DNA from: Leyella stercorea
Lineage (GTDB): Bacteria; Bacteroidota; Bacteroidia; Bacteroidales; Bacteroidaceae
Assembly: GCF_021531655.1 (NCBI RefSeq)
Contig: NZ_JADYUF010000017.1
Coordinates: 4,195-68,194, forward strand
Reading direction: 5' to 3'
DNA length: 64,000 bases
Made by a program: the position numbers and the translations under genes. The notes beneath the pieces were generated by a model. The model saw only the letters and a list, made by a program, of their open reading frames with translations, searched no databases and was not told where the DNA came from. Shown here in pieces: positions 1 through 7,170 of the stretch (its first letter is position 1; each line of letters begins with the position of its first letter).

Positions 1-1
1 C

Positions 2-250
2 CGCTTCGGTGTGCGCATTGAGAACACGCTGCTCGTAGTGCCTTACATCACTACAGAGTTCGGCCGCTTCGTGCGCTTCGAGCCTCTCACACTCTGTCCT
101 ATCGACACCACCCCGATTGTTGTAGACATGCTCAGTGCCGAAGAACGTTCGGTTCTGAATGCTTATCATCAGATGGTGTACGAACGCCTGTCGCAACTGC
201 TCAACGAAGACGAGCGCGAATGGCTGCGTATAAAGACGGAGGCGATTTAA
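2..250 (+). CDS. Xaa-Pro aminopeptidase (M24 family), C-terminal fragment
   Basis: The reading frame is open from the left edge, so this is the 3' end of a gene that starts outside the window. The first residues read RFGVRIENTLLV. The G-[IV]-R-I-E-[ND] block is typical of the last metal-ligand strand of M24 metallopeptidases (aminopeptidase P, pita-bread fold), where the Glu binds the second metal. The remaining ~70 residues match the helical C-terminal tail of that family. Aminopeptidase P removes N-terminal residues that precede proline. The GTG at 11 lies inside the conserved block, so it is not the start. The next gene begins 9 nt after the stop, which suggests co-transcription. Confidence 0.8.
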   Translation, partial: RFGVRIENTLLVVPYITTEFGRFVRFEPLTLCPIDTTPIVVDMLSAEERSVLNAYHQMVYERLSQLLNEDEREWLRIKTEAI

Positions 251-259
251 GCAATATAT

Positions 260-1201
260 ATGAATCCTAAGTTAAGAGGTACTATATGCGGAGTTGCCGC
301 TGCGGTATTCTATGGCACCAATCCGCTTGGTGCCATGAATCTGTATGCCGACGGCATCACAGCCAACTCCACACTGTTCTATCGTTTCGGTTTGGCGGCG
401 CTCATGTTGGCTGTGATGATGCTGGTGCAGCGCAAGTCGTTCGCCCTGACACGCCGTGAACTTATCACACTCGTAGCATTGGGCATACTTATGGGTTCGT
501 CGTCGTCATCGCTCTACATCAGTTTCAATCACATGGATGTGGGCATTGCGTCGACGCTGCTGTTCGTCTATCCCGTAATGGTGGCTATAATCATGGCTGC
601 CCTGTTCAAGGAGAAGGTGACGGCAGCCACTGTCTTCGCCATAGTGCTGTCGCTCGGCGGTATCGCCCTGCTCAACCATACTGAGGGAGGAGCATCGCTC
701 AGCACGCTAGGTGTGACGCTCGTGATGATTTCGTCGTTGACATACGCCGTGTATATAGTCGTTGTCAACAAGTCGTCGCTGCGTATGTCGTCGGTAAAAC
801 TGACGTTCTACACTTTGGTATTCGGTCTGTGTACTATATTGTGCTACACTTTTGCCATGGGCGAGACGGTACAGCTGATTGACACCCCGCGCCAGTGGTT
901 TTACGCCACACAGCTTGCGCTGCTGCCAACGGTGCTCTCGCTTGTGCTTATGGTGGTGGCTGTGCACGACATCGGTTCTACTCCGACTGCCATCATGGGT
1001 GCGCTGGAGCCTATGACGGCAGTAGCCATAGGTGTTCTGTGCTTTGGCGAGCACTTCACGTTGCGCCTTGCATTGGGCATCATCCTTATCCTTACCGCTG
1101 TATTGCTCATCATCTGTGGCAAGGATCTGTCGCCACACAAGGTGACAATGGTGCTCGGAAAACTCGGGCGCAAACTGACAAAGACATGGCGATGGAAGTA
1201 G
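260..1201 (+). CDS. DMT-superfamily transporter (EamA domains)
   Basis: The 313-residue protein has about ten hydrophobic segments in two homologous halves. This is the EamA/RhaT drug-metabolite transporter architecture: inner-membrane exporters of metabolites, amino acids or drugs. The second half holds the usual conserved block around GALEPMTAVAIGVLCFGE, where Glu and Pro sit between helices. A basic tail (KLGRKLTKTWRWK) should face the cytoplasm. The ATG at 260 lies 9 nt after the peptidase stop in an A-rich leader. The substrate cannot be read from sequence. Downstream is a heptad-repeat hairpin that probably ends this transcript before the ABC operon promoter. Confidence 0.85.
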   Translation: MNPKLRGTICGVAAAVFYGTNPLGAMNLYADGITANSTLFYRFGLAALMLAVMMLVQRKSFALTRRELITLVALGILMGSSSSSLYISFNHMDVGIASTLLFVYPVMVAIIMAALFKEKVTAATVFAIVLSLGGIALLNHTEGGASLSTLGVTLVMISSLTYAVYIVVVNKSSLRMSSVKLTFYTLVFGLCTILCYTFAMGETVQLIDTPRQWFYATQLALLPTVLSLVLMVVAVHDIGSTPTAIMGALEPMTAVAIGVLCFGEHFTLRLALGIILILTAVLLIICGKDLSPHKVTMVLGKLGRKLTKTWRWK

Positions 1202-1204
1202 TAA

Positions 1205-1356
1205 AATGGAAATTGAGAGTTGAGAGTTATGATATGTTTTGCAGCTAATGCTTTATGGTAAATGTTTTGGTTTAAATATCAAGCTTTAAAGGTAATCATA
1301 ACTCTCAATTCTCAACTCTCATTTTTCAACTTTCAACTCTCAATTCTCAACTAAAA
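1205..1356. repeat. Inverted heptanucleotide-repeat element (AAYTCTC type)
   Basis: The left arm (about 1208-1233) is built of TTGAGAG units and runs into ATGAT. The right arm (about 1297-1353) begins ATCAT and continues as eight tandem heptads of the form AAYTCTC. The arms are complementary and could form a long hairpin around a ~60-nt loop. A related copy is at 41884-41996. It lies between the DMT transporter and the ABC ATPase, just before the ABC promoter, so it could act as a terminator. Confidence 0.8.
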
Positions 1357-1381
1357 AAGATATTGCTTGCAACTTTTTTAT

Positions 1382-1389
1382 TACATTTG
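1382..1389 (+). promoter_or_regulatory. Bacteroidetes -7 element of the ABC operon
   Basis: TACATTTG matches TAnnTTTG, 16 nt upstream of the ATG at 1406. TTGC repeats at 1363-1370 are closer than the usual 19-20 bp, so the -33 box is uncertain. The position implies a very short 5' leader. Confidence 0.6.
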
Positions 1390-1405
1390 CAGTCAAACAA
1401 GCAAT

Positions 1406-2125
1406 ATGATTCATTTACAAGACATCAACAAGACCTATCAGGGTGCACAGCCGTTGCACGTGCTGAAAGGAATAAATCTCGACATTGCCGATGGCGAGTT
1501 CGTATCCATCATGGGTGCGTCGGGCTCGGGCAAGTCGACATTGCTAAACATTCTTGGTATTCTCGACAATTATGACTCGGGAGAATACCGCCTTGCAGGC
1601 ACGCTCATCAAGGACCTTTCGGAGACACGTGCCGCAGAATACCGCAACCGTATGATTGGCTTCATTTTCCAATCGTTCAATCTTATAGGTTTTAAGACTG
1701 CTGTGGAGAACGTCGAACTGCCACTATATTATCAAGGTGTCAACCGTCGCACACGCCACCGTATGGCTATGGAATATCTCGACCGTCTCGGACTGACGCA
1801 ATGGGCCGACCACTATCCCAACGAGATGTCGGGCGGACAGAAGCAGCGTGTTGCTATAGCACGCGCACTAATCACCAAACCACAAATAATCCTGGCTGAC
1901 GAACCAACGGGTGCCTTGGACTCAAAGACGAGTGTTGAGGTGATGGCTCTGCTCAAGCAGCTCAACGCCGAGGAGGGTGTCACCACCATTGTCGTGACAC
2001 ACGAGAGCGGCGTCGCCAACGAGACCAACAAGATTGTACATATAAAGGACGGACTCATCGGAAGCATTGAGGAGAACCTCGACCACAAAGCCAGTCCGTT
2101 CGGCATCAATGGAATAATGAAATAG
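1406..2125 (+). CDS. ABC transporter ATP-binding protein (MacB/LolD-like)
   Basis: This 239-residue protein is a complete ABC ATPase. Walker A (GASGSGKST) is at residues 37-45, followed by a Q-loop (FIFQSFNL), the signature SGGQKQR, Walker B with ILADEPT, the D-loop ALDS and the switch His in VVTHE. This is the class that pairs with FtsX-like permeases in MacAB and LolCDE systems. The ATG at 1406 is preferred over an in-frame upstream extension because MIHLQDINKTY is the usual family N-terminus and the -7 box lies inside the extension. Two permeases and an adaptor follow, so it should energise that tripartite efflux system at the inner membrane. Confidence 0.93.
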   Translation: MIHLQDINKTYQGAQPLHVLKGINLDIADGEFVSIMGASGSGKSTLLNILGILDNYDSGEYRLAGTLIKDLSETRAAEYRNRMIGFIFQSFNLIGFKTAVENVELPLYYQGVNRRTRHRMAMEYLDRLGLTQWADHYPNEMSGGQKQRVAIARALITKPQIILADEPTGALDSKTSVEVMALLKQLNAEEGVTTIVVTHESGVANETNKIVHIKDGLIGSIEENLDHKASPFGINGIMK

Positions 2126-2146
2126 TGGCGTGCCACTATTTCATGA

Positions 2147-2308
2147 ATGTTGAATTAGGAGTTTTGAATTTTGAATTGTTCTCGGCTTAGCCTGCGATTT
2201 GGAATTTCAGAATTTAATAATACCGAAGCTATCTAATTCAAAATTCAAAAACTAAAAATTGCCGTAGGCAACCAATTCAAAATTCAAAACTCAAAATTCC
2301 TAATTCGA
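2147..2308. repeat. Inverted heptad-repeat element (AAYTCAA type) with GC mini-hairpins
   Basis: The left arm carries TTTTGAA units, then a GC block (CTCGGCTTAGCCTGCG). The right arm carries AATTCAA and AACTCAA heptads interrupted by TTGCCGTAGGCAA, itself a small palindrome. The GC block recurs, inverted and slightly diverged, in the element at 24733-24975. The element fills the whole gap between the ATPase and the first permease and ends next to the ATG at 2311. Confidence 0.8.
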
Positions 2309-2310
2309 TA

Positions 2311-3573
2311 ATGCACGACATTTTCAAAGAGATATGGACCACTATAACCCACAACCGGTTGCGCACGGCGCTTACCGGATTCTCTGTGGCGTGGGGCATC
2401 TTCATACTTATTGTGCTGCTTGGAGCCGGCAACGGACTCATTCACGGCATAATGGGCAATAGAATGAAGGTGCTCACCAATTCGATGACCATCTTTGGAG
2501 GCGAAACGTCGAAGCCTCACGACGGACTCGGCAAGGGACGAAGCATTGAACTGAACGATAAGGATCTGGACCTGACTCGCGAGGGATTTGCTGCCAATGT
2601 CGACGATGTCGGAGCCGAACTCGACAAGGGAGGACAGACACTGGTATATGCCGACAACTATACTACTGGCATCAATGTGAGTGGAGTGTATCCCAACGAT
2701 ATCGACATAAACAAGCGCGACTTGCTTGTGGGACGATTCATCAACCCCATCGACCTTAACGAACGACGCAAGTCGATAGTGCTGTCGCTCAACATTGCCA
2801 AGGAGCTCATGCCCGAGGCTCCGCTCAATCTAAACGGCCGATTGATAAAGGCATCGGACATGGGGTTTAAGGTTGTGGGCATATACGACAGCGACCAAAG
2901 TCGTGTGAGCAACGACGCATTCATCCCGTTCACCACCTTCCGCTCTATATATAATAGTGGTGACAAGACGGGCAACATCGTATTCTCGTTTCACGGACTA
3001 AAGACCGAGGCAGAAAACGAAGCATTTGAAAAGGCTTATCGTGCACGTATCAACCGCCAGCACCGTGCCGCTACCGACGATGAGCGTACCATATGGATAT
3101 GGAACCGATTCACCCAGGACTTGCAGCTCAACACTGCTACAGGATTGATTAGCACTGCGCTGTGGATAGTGGGACTATTCACGCTGCTGTCGGGCATAGT
3201 AGGCGTGTCGAACATCATGCTCATCACCGTACGTGAACGCACCCGTGAATTCGGCATACGCAAAGCCATCGGTGCCTCGCCATGGTCGATACTGCGACTC
3301 ATCATTGTGGAGAGCATCGTCATCACTACCTTCTTCGGATATATTGGTATGGTGCTCGGCATAGCAGCGACGCAATATATGAACGCCACTATAGGACAAA
3401 CCAAAGTGGACAACGGATTGTTCTCTGCCCAGATTTTCGTAGACCCGACCGTAAGCATAGCCACGTGTGTGCAAGCTACGGTGCTGATGATTGTAGCGGG
3501 AACAATAGCCGGACTCATACCGGCACGCAAGGCGGCAAAGATAAGGCCGATTGAAGCGTTGAGGGCGGAGTAA
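2311..3573 (+). CDS. MacB-like ABC transporter permease (FtsX family), first copy
   Basis: The 420-residue protein has one N-terminal membrane helix (about residues 18-40, TALTGFSVAWGIFILIVLLG) and a large periplasmic MacB-type core domain. Three C-terminal helices form the FtsX domain, with the conserved VSNIMLITVRERTREFGIRKAIGA segment. This is the type VII ABC architecture used for mechanotransmission rather than classical import. It has no fused ATPase; the separate gene at 1406 supplies it. The ATG at 2311 follows directly on a heptad-repeat element. It should form a heterodimer with the next permease. Confidence 0.92.
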   Translation: MHDIFKEIWTTITHNRLRTALTGFSVAWGIFILIVLLGAGNGLIHGIMGNRMKVLTNSMTIFGGETSKPHDGLGKGRSIELNDKDLDLTREGFAANVDDVGAELDKGGQTLVYADNYTTGINVSGVYPNDIDINKRDLLVGRFINPIDLNERRKSIVLSLNIAKELMPEAPLNLNGRLIKASDMGFKVVGIYDSDQSRVSNDAFIPFTTFRSIYNSGDKTGNIVFSFHGLKTEAENEAFEKAYRARINRQHRAATDDERTIWIWNRFTQDLQLNTATGLISTALWIVGLFTLLSGIVGVSNIMLITVRERTREFGIRKAIGASPWSILRLIIVESIVITTFFGYIGMVLGIAATQYMNATIGQTKVDNGLFSAQIFVDPTVSIATCVQATVLMIVAGTIAGLIPARKAAKIRPIEALRAE

Positions 3574-3761
3574 AGGCCTCACCCCCAACCCCTCCCCCGT
3601 AGGGAGGGGAGTGATGTGCTTTGTTTATTGAGAATCGGTAAAGATATAAATAGAATAATTGATTATAAAATGAAAAGGTTGGTTTTAAAGGCTATACATA
3701 TAATTCATCGTCACATACCACTCCCCTCCCTACGGGGGAGGGGTAAGGGGGTTAGGCTTTT
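3574..3761. repeat. Paired GC-rich palindrome element, copy 1
   Basis: Two ~40-nt GC-rich arms (3574-3615 and 3718-3760) are near-perfect reverse complements around ~100 nt of AT-rich DNA. Each arm is itself a hairpin: CCCCTCCC at 3589-3596 pairs with GGGAGGGG at 3602-3609, and 3723-3730 pairs with 3736-3743. A second copy is at 44451-44613. In copy 1 both arms carry GTAGGG/CCCTAC; in copy 2 both carry GCAGGG/CCCTGC. It separates the two permease genes. Confidence 0.85.
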
Positions 3762-4998
3762 GGATACTGACACTCTTACCGAAATACTCGACGTACTGTC
3801 GCGCAACAAGTCGCGCACGTTTCTTACGGGATTCGGCGTGTTTTGGGGCGTGTTCATGCTTGTTGGACTGATAGGCGGGGGCGACGGACTGAAGGAGTTG
3901 CTCAGCAACAACCTTGCGGGTTTTGCCACCAACTCAGCCATTGTATGGGCGCAGCCTACCACCAAGCCTTATCACGGATTTCGCAAAGGACGACAGTGGA
4001 ATATGACGCAGGCAGACGTGCAGCGACTGCGTGCTCACATACCCGAACTCGATGTGGTTACGCCTACCATTACACGATGGGGCACGACTGTTACGCACGA
4101 TGAACAATCGTCAAGCGGAATCGTAAAGGGTGTGTTGCCTGATATGCAGCGCGTAACAGAACCTAAGATGCGCTACGGCAGATACATCAACCAAATGGAT
4201 ATCCAGCAGCGCCGCAAGGTGTGCGTGCTGGGTAAGGAGGTATACAAGAATCTCTTCCCGAAGGGAGGCAATCCGTGTGGCGACGTGATACGCATCGACT
4301 CGGTATACTTCAGTATTGTTGGCGTAAACTATGCCGACGGCAATATGAACATCAACGGCAACGATCAGCAGGCGGTGTTTATGCCGCTCTCGCTCGTGCA
4401 ACAGATATACAATCGTGGCGAAAGCATCGATATGCTATGTGTGACGGGTAAGCCGGGAGTGACCATGAGTGACATTACCGACCGTATGCGTATGGTTGTG
4501 GCGAAGGCTCACGATGTCAGTCCGAAGGACGAGAAGGGCGTGATGGTGTTCAATACGGAGATGATGTTCTCGATGGTGGACAATATGTTCCGAGGCATCA
4601 ACATGCTGATATGGCTTGTGGGCATAGGTACACTACTGGCTGGTGCCATCGGTGTGTCGAACATCATGATGGTGACTGTGCGCGAACGAACGGTGGAGAT
4701 TGGCATACGTCGTGCCATCGGAGCCACGCCACGCGATATACTGTCGCAAATCATGCAGGAGAGTATTTTGCTTACTTCGGTGGCTGGCATGAGCGGCATC
4801 CTCTTTGTGGTGCTCGTGCTGCAAGGGCTTGAGATGGCAAATACTACAGACGGCATAACGTCGGCTCATTTCCAAATAGACTTCTGGACAGCAATAGGGG
4901 CTGTGGTGTTGCTGTCGGTGCTCGGTATGCTTGCTGGTTTGGCTCCTGCGCTGCGTGCTATGCACATTAAACCTGTAGATGCTATGCGAGATGAGTAG
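3670..4998 (+). CDS. MacB-like ABC transporter permease (FtsX family), second copy
   Basis: It has the same layout as the first permease: an N-terminal helix (TFLTGFGVFWGVFMLVGLIG), a periplasmic MacB core, and three C-terminal helices with VSNIMMVTVRERTVEIGIRRAIGA. The start is uncertain. By homology the protein should begin near LLDTDTLTEILDVL, encoded from 3757, but that point is the outer end of the GC-rich repeat and has no ATG. Either TTG at 3760 is used, or the upstream ATG at 3670 is used and the repeat arm is translated (IPLPSLRGRGKGVR) as an extra N-terminus. I give 3670 because it has an A-rich leader and is not buried in the hairpin. Confidence 0.85.
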   Translation: MKRLVLKAIHIIHRHIPLPSLRGRGKGVRLLDTDTLTEILDVLSRNKSRTFLTGFGVFWGVFMLVGLIGGGDGLKELLSNNLAGFATNSAIVWAQPTTKPYHGFRKGRQWNMTQADVQRLRAHIPELDVVTPTITRWGTTVTHDEQSSSGIVKGVLPDMQRVTEPKMRYGRYINQMDIQQRRKVCVLGKEVYKNLFPKGGNPCGDVIRIDSVYFSIVGVNYADGNMNINGNDQQAVFMPLSLVQQIYNRGESIDMLCVTGKPGVTMSDITDRMRMVVAKAHDVSPKDEKGVMVFNTEMMFSMVDNMFRGINMLIWLVGIGTLLAGAIGVSNIMMVTVRERTVEIGIRRAIGATPRDILSQIMQESILLTSVAGMSGILFVVLVLQGLEMANTTDGITSAHFQIDFWTAIGAVVLLSVLGMLAGLAPALRAMHIKPVDAMRDE

Positions 4999-5068
4999 CC
5001 GGCGGAGCCGGAATTTTGAATTTTGAATTTTGAATTTTGAGTTTTGAGTTTTGAATTAAATATAATTG
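4999..5068 (+). repeat. Heptad-repeat half element with GC mini-hairpin
   Basis: It starts with CCGGCGGAGCCGG (a small palindrome), followed by tandem TTTTGAA/TTTTGAG heptads. It belongs to the same family as 2147-2308 but is a single arm without an inverted partner. It occupies the gap between the second permease and the adaptor gene. Confidence 0.7.
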
Positions 5069-5070
5069 CA

Positions 5071-6180
5071 ATGAAAAGATATTTCAAGATTGTCTTATTG
5101 GCTCTTGTGGCCATAGTCTTTGTCGGAACGTTTGTGTTCCTTTATATCAAGTCGCGCCCGCAACCGGTGGTGTACGACGAGTTTGCGCCTAAGCATATGG
5201 ACATACGCAAGACCACCGTTATCACGGGAAAGATTGAACCGCGCAACGAGGTGAATATCAAACCGCAGATTTCGGGCATCATAAGCGAGATACTCAAGGA
5301 GGCAGGACAGACCGTAACGGTAGGTGAGGTGATAGCCAAGGTGAAGGTTATTCCGGAAATGGGACAGCTCAGTTCGGCTCAGTCGCGTGTACGTTTGGCT
5401 AATATCAACGAGCGTCAGGCACGTACCGACTACGAACGTGAGAAGACTCTGTACGACAAGGGACTTGTCTCAGCCGATGAATACGACAAGATAGCACAGG
5501 CATGGCGACAGGCTCGTGAGGAAGTGGCTGCAGCGCAAGACAATCTTGAGGTGGTGCGCAACGGTGTGTCACGCTCAAATGCTTCGGAGTCGTCAACGCT
5601 GATACGCTCTACAGTGACAGGACTGATTCTTGACGTTCCGGTTAAGGTGGGCAACTCGGTGATTCTCTCAAACACTTTCAACGACGGTACCACCATCGCC
5701 ACTGTAGCCAACATGAACGACCTCATATTCCGTGGCAATATTGACGAGACCGAGGTGGGACGACTCAATACAGGAATGTCAATGAAGATAACCATCGGTG
5801 CGTTGCAGAACCTTAAGTTCGACGCCCGACTGGAGTACATCTCGCCTAAGGCAACCGACCAGAACGGTGCCAATCAGTTTGAAATAAAAGCTGCTGTGAA
5901 TCTCCCCACCAGCGGTGAACAGATACGCAGCGGCTATAGTGCCAATGCCGAGATTGTGCTTGCTGAGGCTCGCCACGTGATGTCAGTCCCCGAGAGTGCC
6001 ATCGAGTTTGAGGGCGACAACACCTTTGTCTACATTGTCAAAGGCACCGGCAAGGACAAAACCTACGAGCGCCGTAAGGTAGTGACCGGATTGTCCGACG
6101 GACTCAACATCGAAATAAAGAGCGGACTGCGCATGAACGAACGTGTGCGCGGACCAAAGAAGGTTGGCAAGGACGACTAA
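5071..6180 (+). CDS. Periplasmic adaptor (HlyD/MacA-type membrane fusion protein)
   Basis: The 369-residue protein has one N-terminal membrane anchor (about residues 8-28). A lipoyl/barrel-sandwich hybrid follows: IEPRNEVNIKPQISGIISE, paired with the later half around STVTGLILDVPVKVGNSV. Between them is a helical hairpin (about residues 100-165) rich in charged and Gln residues. C-terminal beta-barrel and membrane-proximal domains complete it. This is the MacA-like partner that links the inner-membrane MacB-type permeases to an outer-membrane channel. No TolC-like gene is present here. The ATG at 5071 is chosen because MKRYFKIVLLALVAIVF is a proper anchor; the upstream extension is repeat sequence. 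It is the last gene of the operon. Confidence 0.92.
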   Translation: MKRYFKIVLLALVAIVFVGTFVFLYIKSRPQPVVYDEFAPKHMDIRKTTVITGKIEPRNEVNIKPQISGIISEILKEAGQTVTVGEVIAKVKVIPEMGQLSSAQSRVRLANINERQARTDYEREKTLYDKGLVSADEYDKIAQAWRQAREEVAAAQDNLEVVRNGVSRSNASESSTLIRSTVTGLILDVPVKVGNSVILSNTFNDGTTIATVANMNDLIFRGNIDETEVGRLNTGMSMKITIGALQNLKFDARLEYISPKATDQNGANQFEIKAAVNLPTSGEQIRSGYSANAEIVLAEARHVMSVPESAIEFEGDNTFVYIVKGTGKDKTYERRKVVTGLSDGLNIEIKSGLRMNERVRGPKKVGKDD

Positions 6181-6194
6181 TCGTAGATACGAAT

Positions 6195-6242
6195 AAGGCG
6201 TACAACTGAAATCTTATAGATTTTGGTTGTACGCCTTTTTTT
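6195..6242 (+). terminator. Intrinsic terminator of the ABC efflux operon
   Basis: AAGGCGTACAAC (6195-6206) pairs with GTTGTACGCCTT (6226-6237), followed by a T run to 6242. It lies 15 nt after the adaptor stop. Confidence 0.85.
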
Positions 6243-6296
6243 ATTGTGTTATGTTCTTTAATTACAGGTCATTATTAGCATTTTGAAAGCGGAAGA

Positions 6297-6340
6297 ATGA
6301 ATACGTTATCGTTGGCAGATGAATACGTATTCGTATTAGG
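6297..6340. repeat. Two-copy 22-bp-spaced repeat
   Basis: ATGAATACGT occurs at 6297-6306 and again at 6319-6328, exactly 22 bp apart, with TCG in the second half of each unit. It is short and degenerate, but the spacing matches the 22-bp arrays elsewhere. It lies between the ABC operon terminator and the decayed nuclease gene, in an otherwise featureless gap. Confidence 0.4.
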
Positions 6341-6412
6341 AGACAGATACAAGCGTCTCAGTATAAGTAACAGTTCAGAATTATCTTAACATATCCTCCT
6401 ATAGAAAGTTGC

Positions 6413-7079
6413 TCATATATAAAAAACTGCTTGCAAAAGTTTAACCGGACAGCAATAGTTCTTTATTTCTTCTTCTGACAAGCCTGATGCTTGCATTATG
6501 GTTTTCATAGGTACACCAAGAGACAGAAGGTTGGCGGCTATTTTTACTTTAGCTGCTTTTTCGCCTTTAGCCATGCCTTCAGCTATTCCTTCCGCTTTGC
6601 CCTTTGCCCTTCCTTTTGCAAATTTCTTCTTTTCCGCTGTTCTTATGGCGTTGATTATATCGCGATAGGCGTTGACGCTGTCCTCGTATTGTTTGCGTTC
6701 CTGAGCCAGCGTTAGGCATTCTGCAGACCTTTGGCAAAGTTGAAGTTGGGCAAACCGATGGTGTATACCGGATAGAGATGAAAGTCCCAATCGCCACCAC
6801 GCTGTGCCTGTTCGCGTATGTGGAACGTAGAATAACGGTCCTTGAAGAACTCATGGTATACATTCTGCATCTCCACAATGAACTTCTCTCCCTTGTCGTT
6901 CTCGCAATAAACATCGAAGATGGCACGGCGAGCATCAACTCTGTCGCCAAGCTGTTCTGAGTTAAGATACGTGACATCCTGCACGTTCTGCTCGCCATGA
7001 AACATAGCGTTCAGAAAGCTGATGAGCAACTCCTTGTTAAACTCAGAGCCGAACAAGCGCTTAAAACCGAAATATATAA
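6413..7079 (-). pseudogene. Decayed Rpn/PD-(D/E)XK family transposase-nuclease gene
   Basis: Two overlapping reading frames together recall the Rpn-type PDDEXK_2 'transposase' family (~300 residues, DNA cleavage in trans). The N-terminal frame (about 6712-7079) reads GFKRLFGSEFNKELLISFLNAM, then FDVYCENDKGEKFIVEMQN, with the nuclease D and E-x-Q motif. The C-terminal frame (6413-6790) carries the typical QYEDSVNAYRDIINA segment and a Lys/Gly-rich repeat (KGRAKGKAEGIAEGMAKGEK). The frame changes at about 6720-6735. Roughly the middle third of a normal protein is missing, and the initiating Met region upstream of 7056 is absent. It is therefore a remnant. It lies at the downstream edge of the restriction island. 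Confidence 0.8.
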
Positions 7080-7170
7080 TGTATAATTTGCCTCATTTAT
7101 TTATCCGATATATATAATCTTAGTCGTTTCGTTAAAACTCCAAATATACTTATTTTTGCTTTAAATAGAA

